This document shows, in pieces, positions 9,039-17,966 of a stretch of DNA of 64,000 bases. The stretch lies in NCBI GenBank assembly GCA_910579655.1, contig CAJTVE010000007.1:1-64000 (forward strand). Reading direction: 5' to 3'. Origin of the DNA: an uncultured Allobaculum sp. (GTDB lineage Bacteria; Bacillota_I; Bacilli_A; Erysipelotrichales; Erysipelotrichaceae). A program made the translations under genes and the position numbers. The notes under the pieces are model-generated. The model was not told the origin of the DNA and searched no databases. It was given only the letters and a program-made list of their open reading frames with translations. Each line of letters starts with the position of its first letter. The stretch's first letter is position 1.

Positions 9039-10358
9039 ATGAACAACCAGCTCAAAAATATCGTAACCAAACAGAAAAATGGGGAGGCCGTAGGCATTTA
9101 CTCCTGCTGCTCAGCCAATGAAAACGTATTGCGTGCCGCTTTGCAGGCAGCCAAAGATGGAAACTATCCACTGTTAATTGAATCCACCGCAAATCAGGTT
9201 GACCAGAATGGCGGCTACACCGGCATGAAGCCAAAAGATTTCAAAGACTTCGTTCTCCGTCTGGCCAGTGAAGTCCAGATTGATCCCAACCAGGTTTATC
9301 TTGGCGGCGACCATCTTGGCCCATTAACCGTCACCAGTCTGCCCGAAGTGGAAGCGATGGCTTATGCTGAAAAACTGGTTCATGACTACGTCGAAGCTGG
9401 CTTTACCAAGATCCACCTTGATACGTCCATGAAAGTCGCGGATGATGATCCCAATACCCGTCTGAGTGATGAAACGATCGCCAGACGCGGGGCAAGACTG
9501 GCCAGAGTGTGCAACGAAGTGTATAAAGAACGCCTCAAACTGTATCCAAATTCCGTTCGCCCTGTCTATGTCATCGGTTCTGAAGTTCCCATTCCAGGCG
9601 GTGCGCAGAGTGCAAGTGATGAAATGCAGGTAACCCGCCCCGAAGACTTCAAGGCAACTTACCAGAAATTCCATGAAGCTTTCCTTGAAAATGGCCTGGA
9701 AGAGATCTGGGACGATGTGATTGCGATTGTTGTTCAGCCAGGGGTCGAAGAAAAAGATGCCGGCTGCACCGAATACGACCGCGAAAAAGCCAGAGAATTG
9801 ACGGCAGCTATTCGTGAACCAGAGTTTGAAAAGCTGATTTTCGAAGGCCATTCCACTGACTATCAGACCAAATACAAACTGCGTGAGCTGGTTGAAGATG
9901 GCATCGGCATTCTGAAAGTCGGCCCGGGTCTGACTTTTGCCAACCGCGAAGCGATCTATGCTTTAGCCAACATTGAAAAAGAAGATCTCAACATTCCTGA
10001 AGAAGAAAAATCCCACTTCATTGAAGCGTTGGATGAAGCCATGGTTGAAGATGAAAAGTACTGGGCCAAACACTATCATGGCAACGAAACCCAGCGCCGC
10101 TTCAAACGCAAATATTCGTTCTCTGACCGTTCCCGCTACTATATCGGCCAGTCAAAAGTTCAGGCTGAACTCGATAAACTGGTGATGAATCTGAACTACT
10201 ACGGCATCAACCTGGCTCTTCTTTCCCAGTTCATGCCAATCCAGTATACAAAAGTTCGTGAAGGCAAGCTTGCAAACAAACCAGAAGCCCTCATCCAGGA
10301 CCGGATCCGCAATACGATTGACGAATATACCTTTGCAACACAACAGCAGCTTCTCTAA
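9039..10358 (+). CDS. gatZ: GatZ/KbaZ-like protein (tagatose-bisphosphate aldolase subunit family)
   Basis: A 439-residue protein of the GatZ/KbaZ family. It has a TIM-barrel type sequence: GIYSCCSANENVLRAAL near the N-terminus, YLGGDHLGP, KIHLDTSM and FEGHSTDYQT. In enterobacteria GatZ is the non-catalytic partner needed for the activity and stability of the class II aldolase GatY. A kinase role for this family has also been suggested, and some relatives are epimerases. No GatY-like aldolase and no separate tagatose-6-phosphate kinase lie in this window. The ATG at 9039 is chosen over TTG at 9036 because AGAAAGAAGG ends eight bases before it. A perfect terminator closes the cluster. Confidence 0.82.
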   Translation: MNNQLKNIVTKQKNGEAVGIYSCCSANENVLRAALQAAKDGNYPLLIESTANQVDQNGGYTGMKPKDFKDFVLRLASEVQIDPNQVYLGGDHLGPLTVTSLPEVEAMAYAEKLVHDYVEAGFTKIHLDTSMKVADDDPNTRLSDETIARRGARLARVCNEVYKERLKLYPNSVRPVYVIGSEVPIPGGAQSASDEMQVTRPEDFKATYQKFHEAFLENGLEEIWDDVIAIVVQPGVEEKDAGCTEYDREKARELTAAIREPEFEKLIFEGHSTDYQTKYKLRELVEDGIGILKVGPGLTFANREAIYALANIEKEDLNIPEEEKSHFIEALDEAMVEDEKYWAKHYHGNETQRRFKRKYSFSDRSRYYIGQSKVQAELDKLVMNLNYYGINLALLSQFMPIQYTKVREGKLANKPEALIQDRIRNTIDEYTFATQQQLL

Positions 10359-10374
10359 TTCAAAGCGGCTGTTA

Positions 10375-10420
10375 AAAACAGGATGCATTTTCTCGTAAAG
10401 AGAGGCATCCTGTTTTATTT
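10375..10420 (+). terminator. Intrinsic terminator of the gat cluster
   Basis: Perfect 12-bp stem AAAACAGGATGC (10375-10386) / GCATCCTGTTTT (10405-10416), with the Ts partly in the stem. Confidence 0.85.
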
Positions 10421-10552
10421 GTTTTGCTTTGTTACAGATTTCGAAACGACAAATGGCCCGGATAATAAGGGGATTCGTTTCTCTGAACAGTCCTGGAAAA
10501 GGAAAGGCCATCCAGTACGCTTCTGCCTGCCATTCCATACGGATTTTAACAG

Positions 10553-12031
10553 TTAGTCATTCTTATCTTCCAGAAGCTCTGGATGAACAATTTCATGCAA
10601 GGAGTAAAGAAAAAGGTGATCATTTTGGTTTGCCTGAGCAAGGACCTTTTCATCAAAGCCGGATTGCGAAAACAAAATGTAATAAAACTCATGGCTGCTT
10701 TGCAAAGGAAGAAGCTTCATTTTCAAATCCAGATATTCTGACCATGAAAAGGGAGCGTTTTTGAACTTGCATTCGCCAACTAAGTATTGACTGCCATCAA
10801 AAGAAATTCCAAGAAGATCGATTTCGGTTTCAGCTGTATGGTATCCATCTGGATCATCCTTGCATCTGATGGTTGTTTTTCCTGTCCACCGGCCAATCTT
10901 AGCCACCCAGAAAGGGAGTTTTCCCATATCTGAAAGCTTATTTACAAATTGATGGCAGATTTCTTCAAAAATGTATGAACTATATTGATGAAGACCAGGC
11001 TTGATGATGTATTGAAGAATGCCGTCTGAACGATGGTCAATCAGGGCAGTAAACTGGGGCTGGCAAAACGCATACCAGAATCTGAAAAACTGATCGGCAA
11101 GCCGATAAGAACCACGGTTTTTATTTGCCTTTTGCTTAGGCCCGGCATCAACTGAAAATTCGCGTCGGATCAGTCCTAAATCCTGCAGATTATTCAGGTA
11201 AACAGAAGTCTTTGCGGTGTTTTCAATCAAGGCCTTTTGGGAGATGTCATTCACTCTGGTGCATCCAGATGCCACAGCACCTAGAATATCGTTGTAGATG
11301 GCGGATTCACGAAGTTCCTGATGAAGAAGGAATTCGGTTTCACTGAAAAGGGCAGATCCTTTCGTCAGAATTCTGGTGAGAATATTATCGTAGAGTCCAA
11401 GATCAGGATCAAATTGGTTTAAATAATGCGGGACTCCTCCCAGAACAGAGTAGAGATAGACTTTGTCAAGATCAGAATAGCCAGGAAAGAACTGAATGGC
11501 ATCATAAAAATTCATGGGTTCCATTTTGTAGATGCCGGTTGCCCTGCCATATAAAGGATTTTTCTGGCCAAGAAGTTCTTTTTCAATGAAACTGATGGAA
11601 CTGCCACAAAGAATAACCATAATATTTTGGTTTTTAAACTCATGATCCCACAGATTTTGAAGAATTGAAGGGATTTCAGGATTGCCTTTGACCATATACG
11701 GAAATTCATCTAAGACCAGAATCCGTTTTTTCTGATCGGAAGAAGAAGTGTGAACAAACGTTCGAAATGCGCTCTCCCAGTCAGAAAAATTGAGGATGAA
11801 TCCAGAACCGGGAACCGCTTTTTGCATGAGTGTTTGGGAAAATCGTTGAAGCTGGGTGGCGTCTGCGCATTCCGTGCAAGGGAAAAAGACGGCATTTTTA
11901 TCTTTACAGAATTGAAGAAGTGTTTCGGTTTTTCCAATCCTTCGTCTTCCGTATACGATAATCAATTCGCCAGAAGATTGAGAATATCGGGATTCAAGAA
12001 AACTGAGTTCCTGTTTTCTGCCAATAAACAT
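10553..12031 (-). CDS. Archaeal-type ATPase (ATPase_2) with DUF234 PD-(D/E)XK-like C-terminal domain
   Basis: A 492-residue protein. The N-terminal half is a STAND-like P-loop ATPase with Walker A GRRRIGKT (28-35) and Walker B ILVLDEF (104-110). A winged-helix-like segment lies around 240-300. The C-terminal DUF234 domain has the nuclease-type signature Glu403/Asp405 (TEIDLLG) followed by Glu420-x-Lys422 (VGECKF). The family is scattered in archaea and Firmicutes, and its cellular job is not established. The gene stands alone on the minus strand between unrelated genes. Its AGGAGG site (12039-12044) touches a 50-bp perfect palindrome. That suggests self-control through the palindrome or cutting/binding at it (inference). 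Confidence 0.88.
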   Translation of the reverse strand: MFIGRKQELSFLESRYSQSSGELIIVYGRRRIGKTETLLQFCKDKNAVFFPCTECADATQLQRFSQTLMQKAVPGSGFILNFSDWESAFRTFVHTSSSDQKKRILVLDEFPYMVKGNPEIPSILQNLWDHEFKNQNIMVILCGSSISFIEKELLGQKNPLYGRATGIYKMEPMNFYDAIQFFPGYSDLDKVYLYSVLGGVPHYLNQFDPDLGLYDNILTRILTKGSALFSETEFLLHQELRESAIYNDILGAVASGCTRVNDISQKALIENTAKTSVYLNNLQDLGLIRREFSVDAGPKQKANKNRGSYRLADQFFRFWYAFCQPQFTALIDHRSDGILQYIIKPGLHQYSSYIFEEICHQFVNKLSDMGKLPFWVAKIGRWTGKTTIRCKDDPDGYHTAETEIDLLGISFDGSQYLVGECKFKNAPFSWSEYLDLKMKLLPLQSSHEFYYILFSQSGFDEKVLAQANQNDHLFLYSLHEIVHPELLEDKND

Positions 12032-12044
12032 GGTAAAACCTCCT

Positions 12045-12094
12045 TACTAAATCGTGATTTACTAAATCTAGATTTAGTAAATCACGATTTAGTA
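12045..12094. promoter_or_regulatory. 50-bp perfect palindrome directly upstream of the DUF234 ATPase gene
   Basis: Every base from 12045 to 12094 pairs with its mirror, with no spacer. The palindrome contains ACTAAATC at 12046-12053 and 12061-12068 and its complement GATTTAGT at 12071-12078 and 12086-12093. This amounts to four half-sites. It could be an operator, a cruciform or a nuclease target. Transcribed, it would form a hairpin directly before the Shine-Dalgarno sequence. Confidence 0.9.
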
Positions 12095-12263
12095 CTCATG
12101 TCAGGTGCAGACTTTGAAAAATTCGGAAATTGCAAAGAAACTGAAGAGAAGAGCCGGCTTCGAAAGGCGAGATTTGAAGGAAAAAGAAGATGAACACAGG
12201 GCAATGGCAGATCGATCATCCAAGAAGGCAAAAGAAAAAAGACAGACTGGAGAAAACAACCAA

Positions 12264-12294
12264 AGAAAAGCCGCCCATCCAATGGATGAGCGGC
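12264..12294 (-). terminator. Intrinsic terminator of the minus-strand GNAT gene
   Basis: On the minus strand an 11-bp GC-rich stem (12284-12294 with 12270-12280) with a 3-base loop is followed by TTTTCTTT. Confidence 0.85.
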
Positions 12295-12304
12295 CGGTTG
12301 ATGA

Positions 12305-12901
12305 TCAGATGCAAGGGGAGTCTTTAAAGCTTTTCTGGAAAGCGGGATCAATCTGACTCGGATGGTGTCTGGGATCCAGGGTGGTTTTCTGGTTCTTTAT
12401 CGAGTCGGCAGGTTCAATCAGGTCTTTCTGGTAGGCAAGGCGGATCGTACCATCATCTGTATAGATCAGACCGCAGTAGGAAAAACCATGGCTTAAAATC
12501 AGATGCTGCATGATGTGATTATCCGGATGCGTATCGATGCGCAGAGAAATCGCTCTGGCTTCGCAGAATTGGAGAATTGCATCAAAGATACCTGGGACTT
12601 TGCCAGACGAAGCAATTTTATGGATGGCTCCATATTCCAGATCACTTTTCCACTGGCCCTGCTCAATGATGGCATAGGTAGGATCGGCTCCAAAAATCAG
12701 GGAGAACACACCAACGATTTCACCGTCCTGTTCAAGAACATACGATTGATGAAGGTCAATATCGTTTTCAATGGCTGAGGTCAAAGGGCGATTGTCTTTC
12801 CATTGATTTGGATTGCCGGTGGCTTTCATCAGCGCACGGGCATGGGCATAAATTGCCTGAATGGCAGCTAGATCAGCAGGGGTGGAATGACGAATCTTCA
12901 T
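12305..12901 (-). CDS. GNAT-family N-acetyltransferase
   Basis: A 198-residue protein. The start KIRHSTPADLAAIQAIYAHA and the later segments YVLEQDGEIVGVFSLI and IRIDTHPDNHIMQHLILSHGF are typical of the GNAT fold (strands beta1, beta4 and the acetyl-CoA region). The usual R/Q-x-x-G-x-G/A loop is weak. The last 30 residues are polar and probably disordered. The acceptor substrate cannot be told from the sequence. It has its own terminator on the minus strand and no obvious operon partner. Confidence 0.75.
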   Translation of the reverse strand: MKIRHSTPADLAAIQAIYAHARALMKATGNPNQWKDNRPLTSAIENDIDLHQSYVLEQDGEIVGVFSLIFGADPTYAIIEQGQWKSDLEYGAIHKIASSGKVPGIFDAILQFCEARAISLRIDTHPDNHIMQHLILSHGFSYCGLIYTDDGTIRLAYQKDLIEPADSIKNQKTTLDPRHHPSQIDPAFQKSFKDSPCI

Positions 12902-13260
12902 GGCGTTTTCTCCTTCTCTAACCGGTCAGAATTTCTGTGTGCAGACTCTCTGACCAGACTGGATCCAAAATCAATCAGTCAGATTTAGGTTCAGAAACGA
13001 TTCTAGAACATTCCCCAAAAAGAGGCAGGCAAACTTTAAAAAATGTCCAATCCAACGAAAAAAGCTTCTGAAAATGGAGACGCGAAATCCCTTTCAGAAG
13101 CTTGAAATGTCTGTTGAACAAAGACGATGGATTCAGATCACGGATAAATCTCTGACAATCTTCAGTTCATACGATAAGCAAGGAGACTCCATCCAAATTG
13201 CGGTGCAGTTTGGAAAAGCCATTGGCCAATGAAGATGAATAAAGGCTGGAAATCGTCTGT
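12902..13260. other. Intergenic region between GNAT and the PurF-like gene
   Basis: Non-coding. It contains the minus-strand terminator at 13056-13103 and probably the GNAT promoter. Nothing else was recognised. Confidence 0.6.
13056..13103 (-). terminator. Intrinsic terminator downstream of the PurF-like gene
   Basis: Perfect 12-bp stem AAGCTTCTGAAA (13062-13073) / TTTCAGAAGCTT (13092-13103). On the minus strand it is followed by TTTT. It lies about 160 bp after the stop codon. Confidence 0.8.
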
Positions 13261-14682
13261 TTATTCTACGCCATCGAAGCAATAGGTGCACAGCTTGCAC
13301 TTGGGCAGGCCGATGGATTCCACCATGTCATCAAGGCGATGATAGCGCAGGGAGGTGAAGTTTGAACGTCTGCGGATTTCTTCCAGCATCTTGGCATAAC
13401 GTTCACTGTCCGGGTTGGCATATTCAGCCAGAATTTCGGCACTTGGCTCGCCGCCTTCAAGATCCTGAATCACCCGACGCGTAATCAGATCCAGATCAGA
13501 AGTCGAGCGGGAGAAGTTGAGGTACTTGCATCCGTATAAAATTGGCGGGCAGGCCGGGCGGACGTGAACTTCTTTGGCACCGGAGTCATATAAGAACTTG
13601 GTTGTATTGCCAAGCTGAGTCCCACGGACGATGGAGTCATCAATCAGCAGCAGACGGCGATCTTTGATCATTTCCTGAACCGGAATCAGTTTCATGGACG
13701 CAATGTGATTGCGCTGCGTCTGGCTGACAGGCATAAAGGAACGCGGCCAGGTTGGCGTGTATTTGATAAAAGGCCGGGCGTAAGGAATGCCGGTCGCATT
13801 TGAATAGCCGATCGCATGAGCAATTCCCGAATCCGGAACACCGGCAACACAATCTACACAGCCTTTGCCTAAGTTGTCGCGTTTGGCCAGCAGGTTGCCG
13901 CAGCGGTTGCGCATCTGTTCAACATTGATGCCTTCATAGGTTGAAGTTGGATAGCCATAGTAAACCCACAAAAAGGAGCAGATTTTCATTTTTTTGCCGG
14001 CTCCTTTGAGCACTTCCACCTTTTCTGGGGTGATTTCAACAATTTCACCGGGACCAAGTTCCCCATATGGTTTATAGCCGAGGTTTAAGAAAGAATGACT
14101 TTCAAAGGCGCAGCAGTATCCCGAGCCGTCTTCTTTTTTACCCAGAACGATTGGCGTACGGCCGAATTTATCGCGGGCAGCGAGGATGCTGTGGTCTGTC
14201 AGCAGCAGCAGGGACAGCGAGCCATCCACAATTTCCTGCAAGTATTTGATGCCTTCCAGAAAAGAATCTTTTGTACAGATTAAAGCAGCCGCCAGTTCGG
14301 TTGGATTGACCTCGCCAGTGCTCATTTCATAGAAGTGGTTCATACCGGAATCGAAGCAGAGCTGTTTGAGTTCGGCAATGTTATTGATTTTACCGACAGT
14401 CGAAATGGCAAACGAGCCAAGACGGCCATGAATCAGTAAAGGCTGGGATTCGTAGTCGGAAATGCAGCCAATTCCGATGTTGCCTTCAAAGTCATCGAGT
14501 TCCCGATCGAATTTTGAACGAAACGGGGTATTTTCGATATTGTGAATGGAACGGACAAAGCCGTTTTCGCCATGAACAGCCAGACCAGCCCGGCGGGTTC
14601 CTAAATGCGAATGATAGTCAGTTCCAAAAAACAGATCCAGAATACAGCTGCTTTTTAAAGCAGCACCAAAAAATCCACTCAT
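13261..14682 (-). CDS. PurF-like amidophosphoribosyltransferase homologue with Ser in place of the catalytic Cys
   Basis: A 473-residue protein. An Ntn-type class II glutamine amidotransferase domain covers about residues 1-230, and a phosphoribosyltransferase domain follows with the PRPP loop LLLIDDSIVRGT. C-terminal Cys residues (CKLCTYC) resemble iron-sulfur ligands of Bacillus-type PurF. True PurF starts Met-Cys-Gly and uses that Cys as the nucleophile for glutamine. Here the start is MSGFFGAALK, so position 2 is Ser. The ATG at 14682 is supported by AGGAGG at 14689-14694, and no in-frame alternative supplies a Cys. It is not in a purine operon. It may use ammonia directly, have another acceptor or be a regulatory paralogue. 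Confidence 0.82.
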   Translation of the reverse strand: MSGFFGAALKSSCILDLFFGTDYHSHLGTRRAGLAVHGENGFVRSIHNIENTPFRSKFDRELDDFEGNIGIGCISDYESQPLLIHGRLGSFAISTVGKINNIAELKQLCFDSGMNHFYEMSTGEVNPTELAAALICTKDSFLEGIKYLQEIVDGSLSLLLLTDHSILAARDKFGRTPIVLGKKEDGSGYCCAFESHSFLNLGYKPYGELGPGEIVEITPEKVEVLKGAGKKMKICSFLWVYYGYPTSTYEGINVEQMRNRCGNLLAKRDNLGKGCVDCVAGVPDSGIAHAIGYSNATGIPYARPFIKYTPTWPRSFMPVSQTQRNHIASMKLIPVQEMIKDRRLLLIDDSIVRGTQLGNTTKFLYDSGAKEVHVRPACPPILYGCKYLNFSRSTSDLDLITRRVIQDLEGGEPSAEILAEYANPDSERYAKMLEEIRRRSNFTSLRYHRLDDMVESIGLPKCKLCTYCFDGVE

Positions 14683-14765
14683 GATTTTCCTCCTGTTATA
14701 GTTCCCTTTGCATCTCTTTGAACGCTTCAGTTCAGAATCGTATTTTATCACCTGCGTCTCATGAA

Positions 14766-14790
14766 CAAAAAAAATCCCCGGCAAACGGGG
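14766..14790 (-). terminator. Intrinsic terminator of the rhodanese gene
   Basis: On the minus strand CCCCG (14790-14786) pairs with CGGGG (14780-14776) and is followed by a run of Ts. It would also separate the rhodanese from the PurF-like gene. Confidence 0.75.
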
Positions 14791-14856
14791 AGGTGTCATT
14801 ACAAAATTGTAAAAAACGCAAGGAAATTGCCCGAAACGGGGCTTGCCAAAAGCACT

Positions 14857-15132
14857 TTACGCAGTGGCTTCTGGACCGGTGTAGTTTTCAATTCCACCGA
14901 TATCTTCAGCGGCAATTCCACGTTTGGCCAGATCCTCTTTGGCCAGGCCGGCATGGTAGCCAGTCACGCAATATAAGTAGGATCCAGGTTTTATTTCGGC
15001 TTCCGGAATTTTTGCAAGAGGGATATTCACAGCGCCAGGGATATGACCTTCGGCATACATTTCAGGCGGACGTACATCAATAATAGGCGTTCCGTCTTCT
15101 TTTGCTTTTGCAACATATTCATCAATCGTCAT
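14857..15132 (-). CDS. Single-domain rhodanese-like sulfurtransferase
   Basis: A 91-residue protein spanning one rhodanese domain. The substrate loop has the active Cys55 in YCVTGYHAG. Other hallmarks are IIDVRPPEMYAEGHIPGAVNIPL near the front and the GGIENY segment near the end. It probably passes sulfane sulfur between small molecules or proteins. Similar to small PspE/GlpE-like proteins. The start is preceded by AGAAAGAAGG on the minus strand. It is monocistronic. Confidence 0.88.
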   Translation of the reverse strand: MTIDEYVAKAKEDGTPIIDVRPPEMYAEGHIPGAVNIPLAKIPEAEIKPGSYLYCVTGYHAGLAKEDLAKRGIAAEDIGGIENYTGPEATA

Positions 15133-15591
15133 AAGAAATTACCTTCTTTCTGTACGATTATTATAAAAAACGGATCACTCCTTCCTAAGCGGATTGAACG
15201 AAAGATCGTACCGGCTTTCAGGCAGGCTGATTGGTGTGATTTATCAATCGGATGAAAATCCTGGTGACTGTGGACTGAGCATGGCAGGGATTTGTGATTG
15301 TATTGGAGTCAGGCGAAAGTCTGTCCAAACAGATTTTAAAGTGATAAAGTTTCCCTTCGATCCTTCTTTGTTCTTATCGGGTGCTTCAAGATGCTTTCTT
15401 GATGACCACCACAGAGGGGCAGCAGGAGACTGTGGCATTTCAATTTTGCAGGGATTCAACCATGGATAAAATTCACCCCAATCCCCATAGTGAAGGCGGC
15501 CTGCCAATTCAACAATGTTTATTCAATGTTTAGAATTTCTGTCGAAAAATCCTATATTCGATCGTTATCATAAAAAAACGGAGGTGATGTT
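15133..15591. other. Intergenic region between divergent genes
   Basis: No gene was recognised. The right end holds a TATATT element about 20 bases before GGAGGTGAT (15582-15590), the ribosome binding site of the next gene. Confidence 0.55.
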
Positions 15592-16653
15592 ATGAAGTGT
15601 CCAAAGTGTGAATACGAAAACCCCTCTGGCGTTCGCTATTGTGTCAAATGCGGTTCGCAGATGATCCCTCCCATTCCACCAGCCAATGGAAAAAATGCTC
15701 GTCACCGTCCAAAACGTCAGACCAATACCCATCGCGTTTTAATCGCAGCGCTTTCCATTTTTATGGTTATTGGCGTCGGTATTCTGGCTTTGCTTCTGTT
15801 TCTGCCGTCTGGCAGTGGTTCTCAATCTGTTCAGACGGCCGTTGTGCCCGATTTTCCTGAAGAAAACACGGATGTCATCGAAGAGGCCGATCTTCAGGAA
15901 GATACAGCCGAGTCTCCGGCAAACAATCTGCCCGGCCGCGATTCCAATGATTTTTCCCAGTACGTCAATCTGAATACCCGCACTGTAAAGATCCCGGAAT
16001 CGGAACTGACGCTGACTTTTCCTGAATACACGGACTATCTGTTTGACTTTGACCAAAACAATGGTCAGATGATTTTTGAAATCCATACCGCTGACAACAT
16101 GATTGTCACCATTACCTCATCGAGACTGAACGCTTTGCCGTTTACCAAAAGTGAAGCGGAAACGGCCGACAGTCCGACGATCTACCACACCATTCAGGGG
16201 GAAGAAACTGAGTATTACTATATTCTTCAGCCAAACTCCTCGATTGTGACTGGAACCATTATCGACTGCGACAACAACCGTTCAACCAGTGTCAATGTGG
16301 TCAGTCAGAGTCTGAATTCAACTCTGGAATCTGACTTCTCGCAGGAAAACAAGAATGATACCAAGGCGGATAAGGAAAACCAGACCTCTGAGGTCTATGC
16401 GGGCGGCGATGGCAATTCTGAGATCTCTCAAAATGAAGCCCATCAGTATGCCACCGATTCAGAAAGCGCCGCTCTGGGGACGGACGAAGCGGGTGTCATT
16501 ATTGAATCTTCCCCGAAATCTGAAAGCTCTTCAACAGAAGATTCAAATGAAGAGGCTTCTTCCCGCCTGGAAACATCCAAGCGTCCGCTTGCAAATGCAG
16601 CTTCGATGAAAGTGCTTGAAGATCTGCTTGCTTCTTCCGGCATCCACAATTAG
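15592..16653 (+). CDS. Zinc-ribbon, single-pass membrane protein of unknown function
   Basis: A 353-residue protein. An N-terminal zinc ribbon (Cys3, Cys6, Cys17, Cys20) is followed by a basic linker. A transmembrane helix lies at about 48-70 (VLIAALSIFMVIGVGILALL). Most of the protein is an extracellular region: an acidic linker, a beta-rich part at about 125-235 and a Ser/Glu/Asn-rich low-complexity part at 245-340. Zinc-ribbon plus TM proteins of this type are common in Firmicutes as envelope-associated proteins. No function can be named. A near-perfect Shine-Dalgarno site (GGAGGTGAT) fixes the start, and a terminator follows directly. Confidence 0.85.
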   Translation: MKCPKCEYENPSGVRYCVKCGSQMIPPIPPANGKNARHRPKRQTNTHRVLIAALSIFMVIGVGILALLLFLPSGSGSQSVQTAVVPDFPEENTDVIEEADLQEDTAESPANNLPGRDSNDFSQYVNLNTRTVKIPESELTLTFPEYTDYLFDFDQNNGQMIFEIHTADNMIVTITSSRLNALPFTKSEAETADSPTIYHTIQGEETEYYYILQPNSSIVTGTIIDCDNNRSTSVNVVSQSLNSTLESDFSQENKNDTKADKENQTSEVYAGGDGNSEISQNEAHQYATDSESAALGTDEAGVIIESSPKSESSSTEDSNEEASSRLETSKRPLANAASMKVLEDLLASSGIHN

Positions 16654-16685
16654 ACAAAATCCATCCAGTTGGATTGAATTTCTTC

Positions 16686-16713
16686 AAAACCAGGACCAGC
16701 CGTCCTGGTTTTT
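16686..16713 (+). terminator. Intrinsic terminator of the zinc-ribbon gene
   Basis: Perfect 11-bp stem AAAACCAGGAC (16686-16696) / GTCCTGGTTTT (16702-16712). Confidence 0.88.
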
Positions 16714-16894
16714 AAATGGCAGAAAAACAGGCAAACCAATCGATCTGCGTTACGATGAAGGAGATCCATACAGAAATTAGAAGATGGAAAACAAAAGTCA
16801 AAAGAGGACAGAAGTGGAAAAGGCCGAATTCAAAGAGAAGGGAATTCAGCCATCCCTTTGGAAAAGAGTTGCAAAACAGGAAAGAAGGAGATTT

Positions 16895-17488
16895 ATGAAT
16901 CAGAAAGCAGAGCCTGTGGTTGAAATGGATCAGAAAAATCTGACCCGCCCATCGACAGAAAACCAGACCAGTCAGCAAGAAACTGAGTCCAGTCACAAAA
17001 ATTTTGATCGCCAGATCCCGATGTTTCTGGGTCCGGGGGCTGTACTCGAGGGAGAGATTCAGTTTGGTGATGACGTAAGTGTCTGGCATAACGCCGTGAT
17101 CCGGACAGAATCTGCTCCGATCACAATCGGATCGGGTTCTAATATTCAGGACGGTTGTGTACTGCATACAGATCCTGGCTATCCGATCATGATTGGCAAA
17201 AATGTCACGATTGGTCATGGAGCCATTGTTCATGGGGCTGTTCTTGAAGATGACTGCCTGATTGGCATGGGAGCTGTCCTTTTAAATGGAGCGCATATTC
17301 GCAAAGGAGCCATGGTTGGTGCTGGGGCGGTGGTTGGCGAGGGCAAAGAGATCGGCCCTGGAAAACTTGCTTTAGGCGTGCCCGCCCGCATCATGCGGGA
17401 TTTGCGGCCAGAAGAAATCGAACAGAACCGCGAGAATGCCCGGCACTATGTCAAACAGGCCCGCATGCGCCTGCATCATATGAAGTAA
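16895..17488 (+). CDS. Gamma-carbonic anhydrase-like left-handed beta-helix protein
   Basis: A 197-residue hexapeptide-repeat protein of the YrdA/PaaY/gamma-CA family. The repeats run from about residue 45 (LGPGAVLEG) to 165. The metal ligands expected in gamma carbonic anhydrases are present: His91 (VLHTDPG), His108 and His113 (IGHGAIVHG), with the characteristic five-residue spacing. A trimeric zinc or iron enzyme is likely. Whether it hydrates CO2 cannot be told, because many members lack the activity. The first 40 residues are polar and not conserved. The ATG at 16895 follows AAGGAG, and an upstream in-frame ATG at 16784 has no such site. Confidence 0.85.
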   Translation: MNQKAEPVVEMDQKNLTRPSTENQTSQQETESSHKNFDRQIPMFLGPGAVLEGEIQFGDDVSVWHNAVIRTESAPITIGSGSNIQDGCVLHTDPGYPIMIGKNVTIGHGAIVHGAVLEDDCLIGMGAVLLNGAHIRKGAMVGAGAVVGEGKEIGPGKLALGVPARIMRDLRPEEIEQNRENARHYVKQARMRLHHMK

Positions 17489-17966
17489 AAACCAGCCCTC
17501 CCATTCCGGCAAGCGCAGACCCAATTCGAGCCGGAAGACAGAAAGCAGAAAAGAACGAGGAAAGACACACGAAATCGACGAATACAACTGCTGAACAAAA
17601 CTGACGGACACAACTGATAGACAAAACCGACGGATGAAATCGAAAAAAAACTGATCGATCAGGAAGCGTAAAAGGGGACTTTTTCCTTTTGGTCTGTCAG
17701 GATAAATACCTTGTTTTATTGAGTCTGAAACGAAAAGCAACAGACAATGGCAACATGATGTGAAAAATGCGATGGATCTGTAGTCCTGTGCGGCTGACCG
17801 GGTACAAGAAGGCTGGGATATTTTCTGATCATTTTGAGGAACTTGAACAGAAAAATGAAAGGAAGAGGACCAAGTGGATTCGAAAAGCTCAAACCTTGAA
17901 AGACGCTTTGATATAATCTAACGGACACCGCAGACTTTTCGCAGTGGTTATCCTGGAGGAAGAACG
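17489..17966. other. Intergenic region with an extended -10 promoter
   Basis: No gene was seen. TGATATAAT at 17909-17917 is an extended -10 element about 50 bp before the next gene. A short AAAAGG/CCTTTT hairpin at 17670-17690 could be a weak terminator for the preceding gene. Confidence 0.6.
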
